From: Candidatus Flexicrinis proximus
GTDB taxonomy: Bacteria; Chloroflexota; Anaerolineae; Aggregatilineales; Phototrophicaceae
Assembly: GCA_016712885.1 (NCBI GenBank)
Contig: JADJQF010000002.1
Span: 248,001 to 312,000 of the forward strand
Reading direction: 5' to 3'
DNA: 64,000 nt
Position numbers and translations under genes: made by a program. Under the pieces are notes generated by a model, which was given only the letters and a program-made list of their open reading frames with translations, searched no databases and was not told where the DNA came from. This document shows positions 43,122 to 52,330 of this stretch, in pieces. The first letter of the stretch is position 1. Every line of letters begins with the position of its first letter.

Positions 43122-46100
43122 ATGCCGCAAGAACCCAATACGCCGGAATTTGAGGAGGACGATGATCTCCCCTTCCGGCTTCCCAAAGCGGACGACTATT
43201 TCGATGGCGATGTCCTGAGCGATAGCGAACTTCGCGCTCAGGATGTTCCCAAGGCAGAACCTACGGTTGATGTGCCGCTGGTAGTACCGCCTGCAAAAGA
43301 CGATACTGACGAACTCCCGCCGGAAGTACTGAAGCGCGCGCAGACCGTTAGGAAGAAAGACGCTGATCGGCACCTGGATGACGACGATCTGCCGTTTGAC
43401 CTTCCGAAGGCACCAAACCCGGCGACTACCCCGCGGCCCCCTTTGCCGGCCAACCGTCCCGATGCGCCGACGTTGTTGGGGACCGGCGGACTTGATCCGA
43501 ATCCAGACACCGTTCGACGCAAGGTCGAACCCACGATTCAATCCCCGGTGATTCCGCCTCCTACAGGCACCCGTTATCAGCGCCCAGTGACCCCTCCGGC
43601 GACCCAATCTCCAGTGAGGCAGACGTATTCTCCTCCGCCGCCCACGGTCTCAGGCGTGCCTCCGGTGCAGCAGGGCTTTTCTCAAGGACGGTCGTTGCCA
43701 CGGAAGAAGCGCCGCGGATTTCGTCCCGGCTGTCTGGCAATCGCGTTGGGCTTGATTGTGACGTTCTGCGGAGGCATGACACTGCTTAGCGTCCTGGTCG
43801 GCGGCATTGCCTATGCGCGCGTGGGTGACCTGTTAAGCGAAAAGCTGGCCAATCTCGATACCTATCAGCCGTTTCAGACATCGTTTCTACTCGACCGCAA
43901 CGGGCGCGAGCTCTATCAGATTATTGGTGAGGGCAGGCGCACGCGAATCGCGCTCAGCGAGATGCCGAAGTTCCTTATTGATGCCACGATTGCAACAGAA
44001 GACGACGAATTCTGGACAAACATCGGCATCGACATCGCGGCCACGGGCGTAGCGGTAGGCAGCTACATCGGCGGTGACAGCAGCGCGGCAGGCGGCAGTA
44101 CGATCACACAACAGCTGGTAAGAAATGTCCTATTCGACCCGGAATACCGGTCGGAGCGCAGCGCGGCACGTAAGGCAGAGGAAATTGCACTTGCGATCGC
44201 GCTCACGACTCGAGTCAGCAAAGAACGCATACTCGAACTATATTTGAACGAGATCTACTACGGGAATCTAGCCTACGGGGCTCAGGCCGCCTCTCAGACC
44301 TTCTTCAACAAGAACGCCCGCGATCTGACGCTTGCCGAGGCGGCTCTGCTCGCGGGTCTGCCGCAGGCACCTCGTGATCTCGATCCGCTAAACCCTGACC
44401 CAGCCGTTCAGAGTGCCGTCTATGAACGGTGGCGCCTAGTCCTCGATTTGATGTTGTCTGAGCAGCTTGTCACGCAGGAGCAGCACGACAGCGCTCTGGC
44501 CACGGGCTATGCGCTTGTGCCACCAGAAGCGCCACTAAATGCTCCACATTTCACGTTCTTCGCACGCGACGAGTTCCAGAAGCTCATGGAACAGATCGGC
44601 TATACGCCTGACAGCATCGCAAAGGGCGGCTTCAGGGTTTATACGACTGTCGACATCGGCATCAACGAGATGGCCGAGGCCGCAGTACGCGAACAAATCT
44701 CGAAATTGGGCGCAAACAATGTAACGAACGGCGCGGTCGTCGTTCTTAAGCCAATCACCGGCGAAATACTGGCCATGGTAGGCAGCGCAGACTACGACAA
44801 CGAGGCCATTGACGGCAGTTTCAACGTCACGCTGGGATTAAGGCAACCAGGGTCCACCGTAAAAGCATTCACGTACGCTGCAGCGATTGAGCGCGGCATG
44901 TCCCCTGGCGACGTGATCTGGGATACCAAGACGGAAATCGGAATTCCCGGGCAGGTCCCATACGTTCCCGTCAACTACGACTCGACGTTTCACGGGCCGA
45001 TGCGGATGCGGACTGCGCTCGCCAACTCCTACAACATCCCCGCTGTGCAGACCCTGCGCAACAATGTAGCCGTCGATTACTACATCAACTTCCTACGACG
45101 GTTGGGTATGACCAGTGTGGTGGGCGACCCCAGCCTCTATGGGTTATCGATCACGCTGGGCGGCGCCGAGGTCAGCCCTCTCGAACTTACGCGTGGGTTC
45201 TCGGTATTCGCGAATGAAGGGATACTCGTCGACACCGAGTCGATACTATGTGTACTCAACAGTGACAACCAGATCGTTTACCAGTTCGAGAACAGCTGTC
45301 CATCCGGGACGCCTACCCCTCAGACTTTCTCGCGTTCCAGACTGACCACGCGTGTTCTGGACCCCCGTATCGCCTATGTGATTACCGACATCTTGTCGGA
45401 CAATGCGGCCCGTAGTTCGGCCTTCGGTGCAAATTCAGTGCTTCGCACGCCGTTCGCATCCTCGGTCAAGACCGGGACAACGAACGAAGTCAAAGACAAC
45501 TGGACGGTGGGTTTCACGCGGAACGTCGCCGTGGGCGTGTGGGTAGGTAACAGCGACGGCAGCCGGATGATCAACACGTCCGGCGTGACCGGTGCCGCGC
45601 CGATCTGGAACCAGGTGATCACGACCATCTATGCCAACCAGGGCTGGCTTGACCAATTCAAATTTCAAGGCCAGCTTCTGCCTGACCAGATCAACGCACC
45701 CGCAGGAATGTCGAGACGGAATATCTGCGACGTGAGGTCACTGACCGACCCGGCAACAAGCTGCGGGGGACAAGTGGCTGAATGGTTCCTCGATGGGCCG
45801 GCAGGCGTACCTGATGGGAGCGGGGGACTTGTTTATCCGTCCCAGACGTCCGCGCAGCAGCCAGATCCGAACGCCTCGGTTCAGTTGGTCAATCCGGGGG
45901 TTTTCAAGGCATGGGTCACACCACTCTCTCCAGAAATGTCGAATGCGATACAGTTTTCGGTCGCACCAGGGCAGAAACGACCGCCAGCGCCGATATACTG
46001 CCGCCTGCCGCCATCTGCCGTCGGCGGCGCCACCAACGCCCGCGAACAGTTCTTCATTGCGCCGCCCCCTGACTCCAATGACGCTGCCGAAGCGGAATCG

Positions 46101-46499
46101 TATGCGCGTGCCCGGGGTTTGGCCTTCCTGCCGACGATCGAGTGCAGCGGCGACATGGCCGCCAGCGGTGGTGGGTTTGGGACACTCCCCAGCAGTGTAG
46201 TAAATGCGTCAATTTCTGCACCTCAACCTGGTGAAACCATAGCCGGGCCATATGCTGTGGTCGGCACGGTTGACTTCGTTCCGGGTCAGATTCAGTTCTA
46301 TCGCTTCCTCATTCGCGGTCCGGGAATTCCGGAATGGACGACAATTGGCGACGTGCACTACACGCCAGTCGTCAACGGCCAGTTGGAGATTCTGTATCCA
46401 CCAGGGACTCCGGGAAGCTATGAACTCAAGATGGAGATCATCGCACTTGACTCCAGCCTGCTTCAGGTCCCCCTCACCGTGACTTTTAACGTTCCGTGA
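43122..46499 (+). CDS. Class A penicillin-binding protein (PBP1)
   Basis: Bifunctional peptidoglycan synthase, 1125 residues. The cytoplasmic tail of about 200 residues is acidic and Pro-rich, with a motif DDLPF(R/D)LPKA twice (near residues 13 and 88). One transmembrane helix lies near residues 205-232. The GT51 glycosyltransferase domain has 'ATEDDEFW' near 288 and 'GGSTITQQLVRNVLF'. The transpeptidase domain has 'PGSTVKAF' (Ser ~577, Lys), SYN in 'ANSYNIPAVQT' and 'VKTGTTNEVKDNW' near 783. A C-terminal Ig-like module (about 1030-1125) follows a Pro-rich region. Long tails at both ends are unusual. Confidence 0.94.
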   Translation: MPQEPNTPEFEEDDDLPFRLPKADDYFDGDVLSDSELRAQDVPKAEPTVDVPLVVPPAKDDTDELPPEVLKRAQTVRKKDADRHLDDDDLPFDLPKAPNPATTPRPPLPANRPDAPTLLGTGGLDPNPDTVRRKVEPTIQSPVIPPPTGTRYQRPVTPPATQSPVRQTYSPPPPTVSGVPPVQQGFSQGRSLPRKKRRGFRPGCLAIALGLIVTFCGGMTLLSVLVGGIAYARVGDLLSEKLANLDTYQPFQTSFLLDRNGRELYQIIGEGRRTRIALSEMPKFLIDATIATEDDEFWTNIGIDIAATGVAVGSYIGGDSSAAGGSTITQQLVRNVLFDPEYRSERSAARKAEEIALAIALTTRVSKERILELYLNEIYYGNLAYGAQAASQTFFNKNARDLTLAEAALLAGLPQAPRDLDPLNPDPAVQSAVYERWRLVLDLMLSEQLVTQEQHDSALATGYALVPPEAPLNAPHFTFFARDEFQKLMEQIGYTPDSIAKGGFRVYTTVDIGINEMAEAAVREQISKLGANNVTNGAVVVLKPITGEILAMVGSADYDNEAIDGSFNVTLGLRQPGSTVKAFTYAAAIERGMSPGDVIWDTKTEIGIPGQVPYVPVNYDSTFHGPMRMRTALANSYNIPAVQTLRNNVAVDYYINFLRRLGMTSVVGDPSLYGLSITLGGAEVSPLELTRGFSVFANEGILVDTESILCVLNSDNQIVYQFENSCPSGTPTPQTFSRSRLTTRVLDPRIAYVITDILSDNAARSSAFGANSVLRTPFASSVKTGTTNEVKDNWTVGFTRNVAVGVWVGNSDGSRMINTSGVTGAAPIWNQVITTIYANQGWLDQFKFQGQLLPDQINAPAGMSRRNICDVRSLTDPATSCGGQVAEWFLDGPAGVPDGSGGLVYPSQTSAQQPDPNASVQLVNPGVFKAWVTPLSPEMSNAIQFSVAPGQKRPPAPIYCRLPPSAVGGATNAREQFFIAPPPDSNDAAEAESYARARGLAFLPTIECSGDMAASGGGFGTLPSSVVNASISAPQPGETIAGPYAVVGTVDFVPGQIQFYRFLIRGPGIPEWTTIGDVHYTPVVNGQLEILYPPGTPGSYELKMEIIALDSSLLQVPLTVTFNVP

Positions 46500-46514
46500 A
46501 AGCGGGACTTCGGG

Positions 46515-46520
46515 TATAAT
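46515..46520 (+). promoter_or_regulatory. -10 box upstream of a hairpin leader
   Basis: A perfect TATAAT 15 bases after the PBP stop, with a poor -35 (TTCCGT at 46492, 17 bases upstream). It would start transcription near 46527, just before two hairpins and the J-domain gene. Confidence 0.4.
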
Positions 46521-46527
46521 CTCGCGT

Positions 46528-46548
46528 TGGGCGGCCATTCGCCGCCCA
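46528..46548 (+). other. RNA hairpin
   Basis: TGGGCGGC / GCCGCCCA forms a perfect 8-bp stem with a CATTC loop, followed by GCAGATTTTC. It is the first of two hairpins before the J-domain gene; it could be a weak terminator for the PBP gene or part of a leader. Confidence 0.55.
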
Positions 46549-46578
46549 GCAGATTTTCAGATTGCTGTGAGCTTTATC

Positions 46579-46610
46579 AGGGCGCATTGCAACGCGCCCT
46601 TTTCGTTTTT
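46579..46610 (+). terminator. Rho-independent terminator after the PBP gene
   Basis: AGGGCGC / GCGCCCT (7-bp stem, ATTGCAAC loop), then TTTTCGTTTTT. It lies between a good -10 at 46515 and the ATG at 46624, so it could also act as an attenuator for the J-domain gene. Confidence 0.75.
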
Positions 46611-46623
46611 GAGCCGTAAATCC

Positions 46624-47406
46624 ATGGTCCGCTTCGATACCTATAATGCCAGCGCACATCTTGTGAGGCAGCTAGAGAACTCCGGCGTTGCTACTGTGAC
46701 TCACGATGGCGGCGATAATGTATTAGTTGAGCTGAAAACCGGGCATGAGATCAGCATCCACCTGATTGAGACACGCCTTCCATTGTATGAAATCCGCTTG
46801 AATCTCACCGAATCTGGCGAAGCAGATATCCATTCGTTGTTCATCGTCTGGAGCGCGATGTTTCTGCCGGATGACAACGAACTTTTCGTGCCAGAGGCAT
46901 GGATGATGGCGTTGGTCAAACTATATGGCGGCAAGCTCTACGCGTTCGATGTCTACGGCAAAGACATTCGTATCTTCGCAACGTACTTCGAAAAAGTGGA
47001 CGCCACGCACTATCGGGTCCGTTTCGGTGACGATGTAGATGTCACGAGATTGGGCGTCGAACAAGTTTCGCTCAGCATTCCGGAACTCGCAGGCACGTGG
47101 CTGATCGCGGACTTCGCTGGAGTGGTTCCGCCGCGGAAGCGTCCTCAGACCGACCACAAAACACACTTTCATCAGCAGAATGCCCACCACCATGCACGCA
47201 GGGCTCCCACCAGACCGCCCGAAACACCATGGGAAATCCTTGGTGTCGCAAAGTCTGCGCGCCGCGACGAAGTTAAGCGCGCGTTCCGTAAGCTTGCAAG
47301 GCGATTACACCCCGATCTCAATACGGCCCCCGACGCTACCCACCAGATGCAGCGGCTGAATGTGGCATATCAGGCAGTTCTACGTGAGCTGGGCGAAGAT
47401 TTGTGA
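46624..47406 (+). CDS. J-domain protein with unknown N-terminal domain
   Basis: 260 residues. Residues ~1-170 form an unrecognised domain of mixed strands and helices ('FDVYGKDIRIFATYF', 'SIPELAGTWLIADF'). A His-rich linker (about 178-193, seven His) leads to a C-terminal J-domain (~200-260) with 'PWEILGVAKSARRDEVKRAF' and the HPD motif in 'RRLHPDLN'. J-domains stimulate DnaK's ATPase; this one lacks the Gly/Phe and zinc regions of DnaJ, so it is a type III co-chaperone. The ATG at 46624 is preferred because a GTG at 46567 would put the terminator inside the gene. Confidence 0.8.
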   Translation: MVRFDTYNASAHLVRQLENSGVATVTHDGGDNVLVELKTGHEISIHLIETRLPLYEIRLNLTESGEADIHSLFIVWSAMFLPDDNELFVPEAWMMALVKLYGGKLYAFDVYGKDIRIFATYFEKVDATHYRVRFGDDVDVTRLGVEQVSLSIPELAGTWLIADFAGVVPPRKRPQTDHKTHFHQQNAHHHARRAPTRPPETPWEILGVAKSARRDEVKRAFRKLARRLHPDLNTAPDATHQMQRLNVAYQAVLRELGEDL

Positions 47407-47427
47407 GCATCCTACGCGCGTGATGGA

Positions 47428-47457
47428 TTGCACAAGTGGGCGCTAAGAGTCTATAAT
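47428..47457 (+). promoter_or_regulatory. Promoter of the histidine kinase-mutL operon
   Basis: TTGCAC at 47428, 18 bases, then TATAAT at 47452-47457; ATG at 47499. Confidence 0.6.
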
Positions 47458-47498
47458 CGCCCGTTGGTGAAGTAGCCTTTAGAAAAGCGATTGTTCAG

Positions 47499-48680
47499 AT
47501 GAGCAAGACCGCCTCGCCCGCAACAACGCACGGCGTCCGGCAGCCTTTCATAACCGAGTTGTTGACACGACTGATACGCGCTAAATCACGCCTGTATCGG
47601 ATCCGGACTCTATTGTCGGTACTCCAGCAGATCAGTGCCGCAGAACGTGTCGGCCTCGTCGTGGCGCAGTCCGCCGAGACCGTGTATTGGGTGGATCATA
47701 CCGAACACCCCGAACCCTACTGGGTGGATTATCACGAGACGCAGCTGTTCGAACCGTTAATGATATGGGCTGAAGGTCAGACTTCAGGTTACGTGCCTTC
47801 TGAGAAGGTCGAGCACGTCCCCCCTGCCTACGGTGTGATCAGCGCCATTATCCTCCGTGACCAAACGGATTTGGCCGGCGTTCTTCTGTTCAGCGGCGAG
47901 CAGCTTGACATTGTTGACCGCGAGAACTTCGACATCGCCGTTGATCTCATGACTATTACGGCGATGGAGCAGCGTACCACTAACAACCTTAACAAGTTCC
48001 TGGGCGATTTTGCCCATGATCAGCGTAATATCCTGAATATCGTGAGTCTGTCCGCGGATGCTCTGAACGAAATGAAGGAGATGACGGTCAAGTCCAAAAC
48101 GTACCTGACCCGAATCTTCGACAGCAGTCTGCAAATCGGCAACCAGATTGAAAACGCGCTCTCGGTAGACCGGTACGACCCTGAGACCGACGAGCATCAC
48201 ATGATGGTGGAGCAGATCGATCTCGTCGAACTGCGGCGGGAAATTTGCAACAGTTATGTTCCGGTGGCGCAGGGCAAGCGCATTACACTCAAGATGCCTT
48301 ATGTCCGGGGCGCGGTTACGATCAGCGCCGACAAGGGCATGATCACCCGCGCGATCACCAACCTGGTTGATAATGCCTTTAAGTTCACGCCTGAAGGTGG
48401 AAATATTGAAGTTCTGATCGTTCGCGGCAAGGGCCAAGTCCAGATCGTCGTCAAAGACAGCGGGCTGGGCATTGCTCCAGAGAACCTCGATCGGATTTTC
48501 GAGCGCAAGGTGCGCATCCGGCAGAACAAGCAGCACGTGAGGGGCTTGGGGCTGGGGCTGTTCATCGTGCGTAACGTTGCGCTCAGACATAACGGGCGCG
48601 CATGGGTCGAGAGCGCACCAGGCGAAGGAAGCACATTCTATCTGGTGCTGCCAGTTAAGAATCATAACGGCGCAAAGTAA
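47499..48680 (+). CDS. Cytoplasmic sensor histidine kinase with unusual H-box
   Basis: 393 residues. The N-terminal part (about 20-160) is a GAF-like sensor domain ('ERVGLVVAQSAETVYWVD', 'LAGVLLFSG'). The dimerisation helix has the phospho-acceptor His in 'FLGDFAHDQRNILNIV' near residue 172, in place of the usual SHELRTPL; the Pro is missing. The HATPase domain is intact: N-box 'NLVDNAFKFTPEGG', G1 'DSGLGIAPEN', G2 'GLGLGLFIV'. There is no transmembrane segment and no response regulator beside it. mutL follows 8 bases later, so they share an mRNA. Confidence 0.85.
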   Translation: MSKTASPATTHGVRQPFITELLTRLIRAKSRLYRIRTLLSVLQQISAAERVGLVVAQSAETVYWVDHTEHPEPYWVDYHETQLFEPLMIWAEGQTSGYVPSEKVEHVPPAYGVISAIILRDQTDLAGVLLFSGEQLDIVDRENFDIAVDLMTITAMEQRTTNNLNKFLGDFAHDQRNILNIVSLSADALNEMKEMTVKSKTYLTRIFDSSLQIGNQIENALSVDRYDPETDEHHMMVEQIDLVELRREICNSYVPVAQGKRITLKMPYVRGAVTISADKGMITRAITNLVDNAFKFTPEGGNIEVLIVRGKGQVQIVVKDSGLGIAPENLDRIFERKVRIRQNKQHVRGLGLGLFIVRNVALRHNGRAWVESAPGEGSTFYLVLPVKNHNGAK

Positions 48681-48688
48681 GCAGCACA

Positions 48689-50434
48689 ATGTCGATTCAA
48701 GTCCTATCCGACCTCGTCGTCGCGCAAATCGCTGCGGGCGAAGTGGTCGAACGCCCAGCTTCAGTCGTCAAAGAGCTAATTGAGAACTCGCTGGATTCAG
48801 GCGCGACTTACATTCAGGTCTCGATCAGTGGAGGTGGCCAGCGGCTGCTGCGTGTCAGTGACAATGGCTCCGGAATACTGGCGGCAGAAGTGGAATTGGC
48901 CTTTGCCAGTCACGCAACCAGCAAGCTTCGGATCGCAGACGATCTGAACCACCTCGTGACACTTGGATTTCGTGGCGAGGCTCTGAGCAGCATCGCGGCG
49001 GTAAGTCAACTCACGTGCATATCACGGCACCAGAGCGAATCCCACGGCACCAAACTCGCAATCGAGGGCGGGGATATCACGTCCCGCCAATCGATCGGTG
49101 CACCGGCGGGAACGATCATAACCGTCGAGAACTTGTTCTATAACGTACCCGCGCGGCTGAAGTTCCTCAAGAAAGACGCGACGGAAAAACGGCAGATCTC
49201 TCAGATCGTCACATTAATGGCGATGGCATACCCGAATGTACGATTCGTGCTCGATCTGGACGGGCGCGAGGCGTTTCGCAGTCCGGGAACGGGCCAGCTG
49301 AGTGACGTGCTGGTCGCGGCATATGGGGTCGACGACATCAAACAGATGGTGCCAGTGGACGCGACAACAGGCGGCATTCGAGTCACTGGTTTCGCGTCCG
49401 GCGCGGACCTCTGGCGGACCGACCGTAACCGGATCAGCGTGTTTGTGAACGGACGCGTGGTTCAGGATAATAACCTGACGTATGCCGTCACGCAGGCCTA
49501 CCAAACCCTATTTCAGGCCGGACAGTATCCTGTTGCGGCATTGATGATCCAACTACCCCCTGAAGATGTCGATGTAAACGTGCATCCGACGAAAGCTGAA
49601 GTGCGATTTCGTGAACCAAGTTCTGTATTCCTGGCAGTTCAGCGTGCCGTCAGAGAGGCCGTAGTCGCAACAGGTGCCGGAGCAGATTATTTCCCCGGAC
49701 AACCGCGACCACTCGAAGCGGCTTCGCTGTTTCATCCCCAGCAGTCACGCGGAACGCTGCAGGACCAGGCTAAGGCGGGTCCCGAAAGCCCTGCAGACTT
49801 AGCCTCAATGCCGGCCAACGCCGACGAAACCTATGATCACATTCCTGAAGGCGCCGGTGTTCCGGAGAATCCGCGAACGCTGCCGGTGCTGCGCGTCGTC
49901 GGCCAGGTCGGAGCCAGATACATCATCGCAGAAGGTCCCGCCGGCGTTTATTTGATCGACCAGCACAACGCTCATGCGCGCGTGCTTTACGGTAGAGTCG
50001 TAGCTCAGTTGGCGAAAGGAACACTCGCCAAGACCGAGACGGTTTCTGGAACAGCGTCGCTCCCCCCAGCTCAGGCCAAACTACTTGAGCAGGCCTTTCC
50101 CATCTTTGCAATGCTCGGCATCGAGTATGAGCCTTTTGGCCCCAATACGTTCAGAATTCTGAGTGCGCCGGACATTATCGCAGGTCTCGATGCGGATACG
50201 ATCCTTCGTGCATTGATCCCAGAAATCGGCAGCGATGACCCGCAGGAGGCTATTCTGAGGGGTATTTGCCGGTTAGCCGCCGTAAAATCCGGGCAGGTGC
50301 TCAATCCTGAACAAATGCAGGCTCTTGTGCGCCAGCTTGAGCGAACTCCAGAGCCGTTCACTAGCCCGGATGGCAGCCCTACAGTACTGCATCTCAGCAG
50401 CGATCAGTTGATCCGCGAGTTCAGAAGCAGATGA
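48689..50434 (+). CDS. mutL: DNA mismatch repair protein MutL, endonuclease motif degenerate
   Basis: 581 residues. The GHKL ATPase half is intact: 'VVKELIENSLDSGAT', 'DNGSGI', 'SHATSKL', 'GFRGEALSSIAAVS' and 'VNVHPTKAEVRF'. The C-terminal half is recognisable ('GICRLAAVKSGQVLNPEQM', 'LHLSSDQLIREF') but has lost the nuclease motif: DQHA-x2-E-x4-E reads DQHNAHARVLYG, with both Glu replaced (by Ala and Gly). The CPHGRP zinc motif reads SPDGSP. Nicking activity is therefore unlikely. Repair must rely on another strand cue, or the protein acts as a matchmaker. mutS is not in the window. Confidence 0.95.
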   Translation: MSIQVLSDLVVAQIAAGEVVERPASVVKELIENSLDSGATYIQVSISGGGQRLLRVSDNGSGILAAEVELAFASHATSKLRIADDLNHLVTLGFRGEALSSIAAVSQLTCISRHQSESHGTKLAIEGGDITSRQSIGAPAGTIITVENLFYNVPARLKFLKKDATEKRQISQIVTLMAMAYPNVRFVLDLDGREAFRSPGTGQLSDVLVAAYGVDDIKQMVPVDATTGGIRVTGFASGADLWRTDRNRISVFVNGRVVQDNNLTYAVTQAYQTLFQAGQYPVAALMIQLPPEDVDVNVHPTKAEVRFREPSSVFLAVQRAVREAVVATGAGADYFPGQPRPLEAASLFHPQQSRGTLQDQAKAGPESPADLASMPANADETYDHIPEGAGVPENPRTLPVLRVVGQVGARYIIAEGPAGVYLIDQHNAHARVLYGRVVAQLAKGTLAKTETVSGTASLPPAQAKLLEQAFPIFAMLGIEYEPFGPNTFRILSAPDIIAGLDADTILRALIPEIGSDDPQEAILRGICRLAAVKSGQVLNPEQMQALVRQLERTPEPFTSPDGSPTVLHLSSDQLIREFRSR

Positions 50435-50465
50435 CGGGTATCACGTCCAATTAATGCGAAACGGG

Positions 50466-51059
50466 CTACGAGTACTCTTGCGCGCTGATTGTTTCATTGA
50501 GTGGGCGCGCGATATCGTATATGTCGAAGTTCATCGAGGGAACTGACAGTATTCCGTAGCTGTGCGACGTTGAGCGGGCGCTCTTGAACGTATAGAGCGA
50601 ACCCGGATTGATCGCACACCCGCGATTGACACGCGCATACAGCGGCACATGTGTATGCCCCGTGACCAACACATCAACTTTCAGCGACGCAAGCATCATG
50701 TCGAGAAGCGTGTTGGAGATATGATCCCGATACAATCCCCACAGGTTGTTACCGGGTTTGCCGTGGCACATATACACCGTGGTAGAACCGAACTTGCCCC
50801 GCCAATCCATTGGGAGCGTTCTCAGATAATCCGCGTTTTCAGCGCTGAGACCGCTGTCCCATTCGTCGTGGTTCCCTTTTACTGTGACGATTCCGAGTTC
50901 CCGGATACGCGTCACAACCTGATTTCCGTCGGGACCACGCCCAATGAGATCACCAGCACAAATGACATGCTGGACGCGGTGGTGCTGGTTGAGCCGTTCA
51001 AGGGCGGTGTCTAGGGCACGTAAGTCTCCATGGATGTCCGAGATAATCCCAATATCCAT
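50466..51059 (-). CDS. Calcineurin-like metallophosphoesterase (YfcE/MJ0936 type)
   Basis: 197 residues with the full set of two-metal ligands: 'DIHGD', 'GDLIGRGPDG', 'KGNHDEW', 'CHGKPG' and 'TGHTHVP'. Family members act as phosphodiesterases on small substrates in the cytoplasm; the natural substrate is unknown. The ATG at 51059 has a TATAAT -10 at 51094-51089 upstream. It converges on mutL. Confidence 0.9.
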   Translation of the reverse strand: MDIGIISDIHGDLRALDTALERLNQHHRVQHVICAGDLIGRGPDGNQVVTRIRELGIVTVKGNHDEWDSGLSAENADYLRTLPMDWRGKFGSTTVYMCHGKPGNNLWGLYRDHISNTLLDMMLASLKVDVLVTGHTHVPLYARVNRGCAINPGSLYTFKSARSTSHSYGILSVPSMNFDIYDIARPLNETISAQEYS

Positions 51060-51088
51060 CCGATAACCCTGTCCTTCGTCATGCGCTC

Positions 51089-51094
51089 ATTATA
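51089..51094 (-). promoter_or_regulatory. -10 box of the metallophosphoesterase gene
   Basis: TATAAT on the minus strand, 29 bases upstream of the ATG. AAGGA lies between. No clear -35 at the proper distance. Confidence 0.4.
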
Positions 51095-51214
51095 CCGCAA
51101 GGGGGGATGGAACGGCGTAATCAATTTCAGACCACGAGGAAGAAATCAGGTGCTATTCGGTGACTGCGAAAATCTCTCGCGATAATGATCCTGCGGAACC
51201 ATAAGCACGACGGA

Positions 51215-52162
51215 CTAGTTTCCCCCGTTGTTCCGTTCTTCCACGGACCACAACCGAGCCGTGTTGTCACCACTACCGGTGAGAAGCATCGTGCCTTGTG
51301 GGTTGAAGGCCAGAGTCAGGACTGGCTTAGTATGTTCGCTGAGTTCAGCTACAGGGCCAACGTGTCCATGCTGGGCGATCAGGCTCGCGGTGTTCCACAG
51401 TCGAACCGTATTGTCGCGCCCTCCGGTCGCCACGAGCAGGCCGGTATGGTGAACCGCCACGCAATCGGCTCCACCTTCGTGTGCCAACACCCGGAAGATC
51501 ATGTCGCCGCTGCGATTCCAGCCGCGGAGCGTCCCATCTTTACTCACCGTAAACGCTGACTGGCCATTCGCGGGTAGGTCAAAGTCACGTATCCACTCAC
51601 TCTGCGCGGCGGTCACGACCGGCGCTGATCTTAAATCGGACATGTCACGGCAGAGCAATTCGCCGTCATGCCCGGCACTGAACACACTGCCCATTCGCCA
51701 TTTAACTGCGTTCACCTCTCCTGAATGCGGATACGGTAGCTGCGTGCGCGTGCCAGAGCGCAGATCCCACGCCCAAACCTCACCTTTTCCGGATCCAGCA
51801 ACCAGGCGCCTTGCGTCCGGGCTAAACGTTACGCTGTTAAGCGAGTCTGTCACGGCGAATGTATGAACACGGCGCGGCGCGGCATCCACTGCCCAAACTA
51901 ATGCCTGACCATCCGCGCCCACCGCCGCCAAGAGGTCGTTATCCCGGCCAAATGCAATGTCCTTCACCGGGGCATCATGCCCTTCGATGACGAAAGTTGG
52001 AGTAGCGCCAAACGAGCGCACATACAGGCGCACCTGCGTCCCGCCGGCGACCGCGATCGTCTGTCCGTCAGGCGACCAGGCAACGGCTGTAATCCAACCT
52101 ATCCTGACCTGCGCCACGGGTGACAGTTGTGAAGCATTTTCGGGCGTAAGAGCTTGTCGCAT
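51215..52162 (-). CDS. WD40 repeat protein
   Basis: 315 residues composed of about seven WD40 blades: 'WITAVAWSPDGQTIAVAG', 'VKDIAFGRDNDLLAAVGADGQALVWAV', 'SVTFSPDARRLVAGSGKGEVWAWDL', 'VLTLAFNPQGTMLLTGSGDNTARLW'. The last blade and the one before it have the strongest consensus. No kinase, TIR or caspase domain is attached, and no signal peptide is seen. A scaffold role is likely; partners are not identifiable. Confidence 0.85.
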   Translation of the reverse strand: MRQALTPENASQLSPVAQVRIGWITAVAWSPDGQTIAVAGGTQVRLYVRSFGATPTFVIEGHDAPVKDIAFGRDNDLLAAVGADGQALVWAVDAAPRRVHTFAVTDSLNSVTFSPDARRLVAGSGKGEVWAWDLRSGTRTQLPYPHSGEVNAVKWRMGSVFSAGHDGELLCRDMSDLRSAPVVTAAQSEWIRDFDLPANGQSAFTVSKDGTLRGWNRSGDMIFRVLAHEGGADCVAVHHTGLLVATGGRDNTVRLWNTASLIAQHGHVGPVAELSEHTKPVLTLAFNPQGTMLLTGSGDNTARLWSVEERNNGGN

Positions 52163-52317
52163 CTTCGTATTCCAGGATCGTGCCGTCTACTTTAGCGCAA
52201 AGCGATTGAACCGGGATAGGGGCCACTGGCGGAATGACCTTGTGGGAGTTCACAGCATCGCACGCAAGAACCGCCCCCTGGCGTCTTTGCCCCTGCCCTA
52301 TTTCTCCGGTCCACCCC

Positions 52318-52323
52318 TATAAT
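52318..52323 (+). promoter_or_regulatory. -10 box suggesting a leaderless GT4 mRNA
   Basis: TATAAT ends seven bases before the ATG at 52331, so transcription would begin at or next to the start codon. No Shine-Dalgarno could fit and no -35 is clear. Confidence 0.45.
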
Positions 52324-52330
52324 CCCGGAT

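Noticed and set aside
46567..46623. GTG start that would lengthen the J-domain protein by 19 residues
   Set aside because: It lies upstream of a strong terminator hairpin, which would then be coding; the ATG at 46624 is preferred.
47784..48689. 301-codon open frame opposite the histidine kinase
   Set aside because: Antisense to a conserved ATPase domain; composition unlike a real protein.
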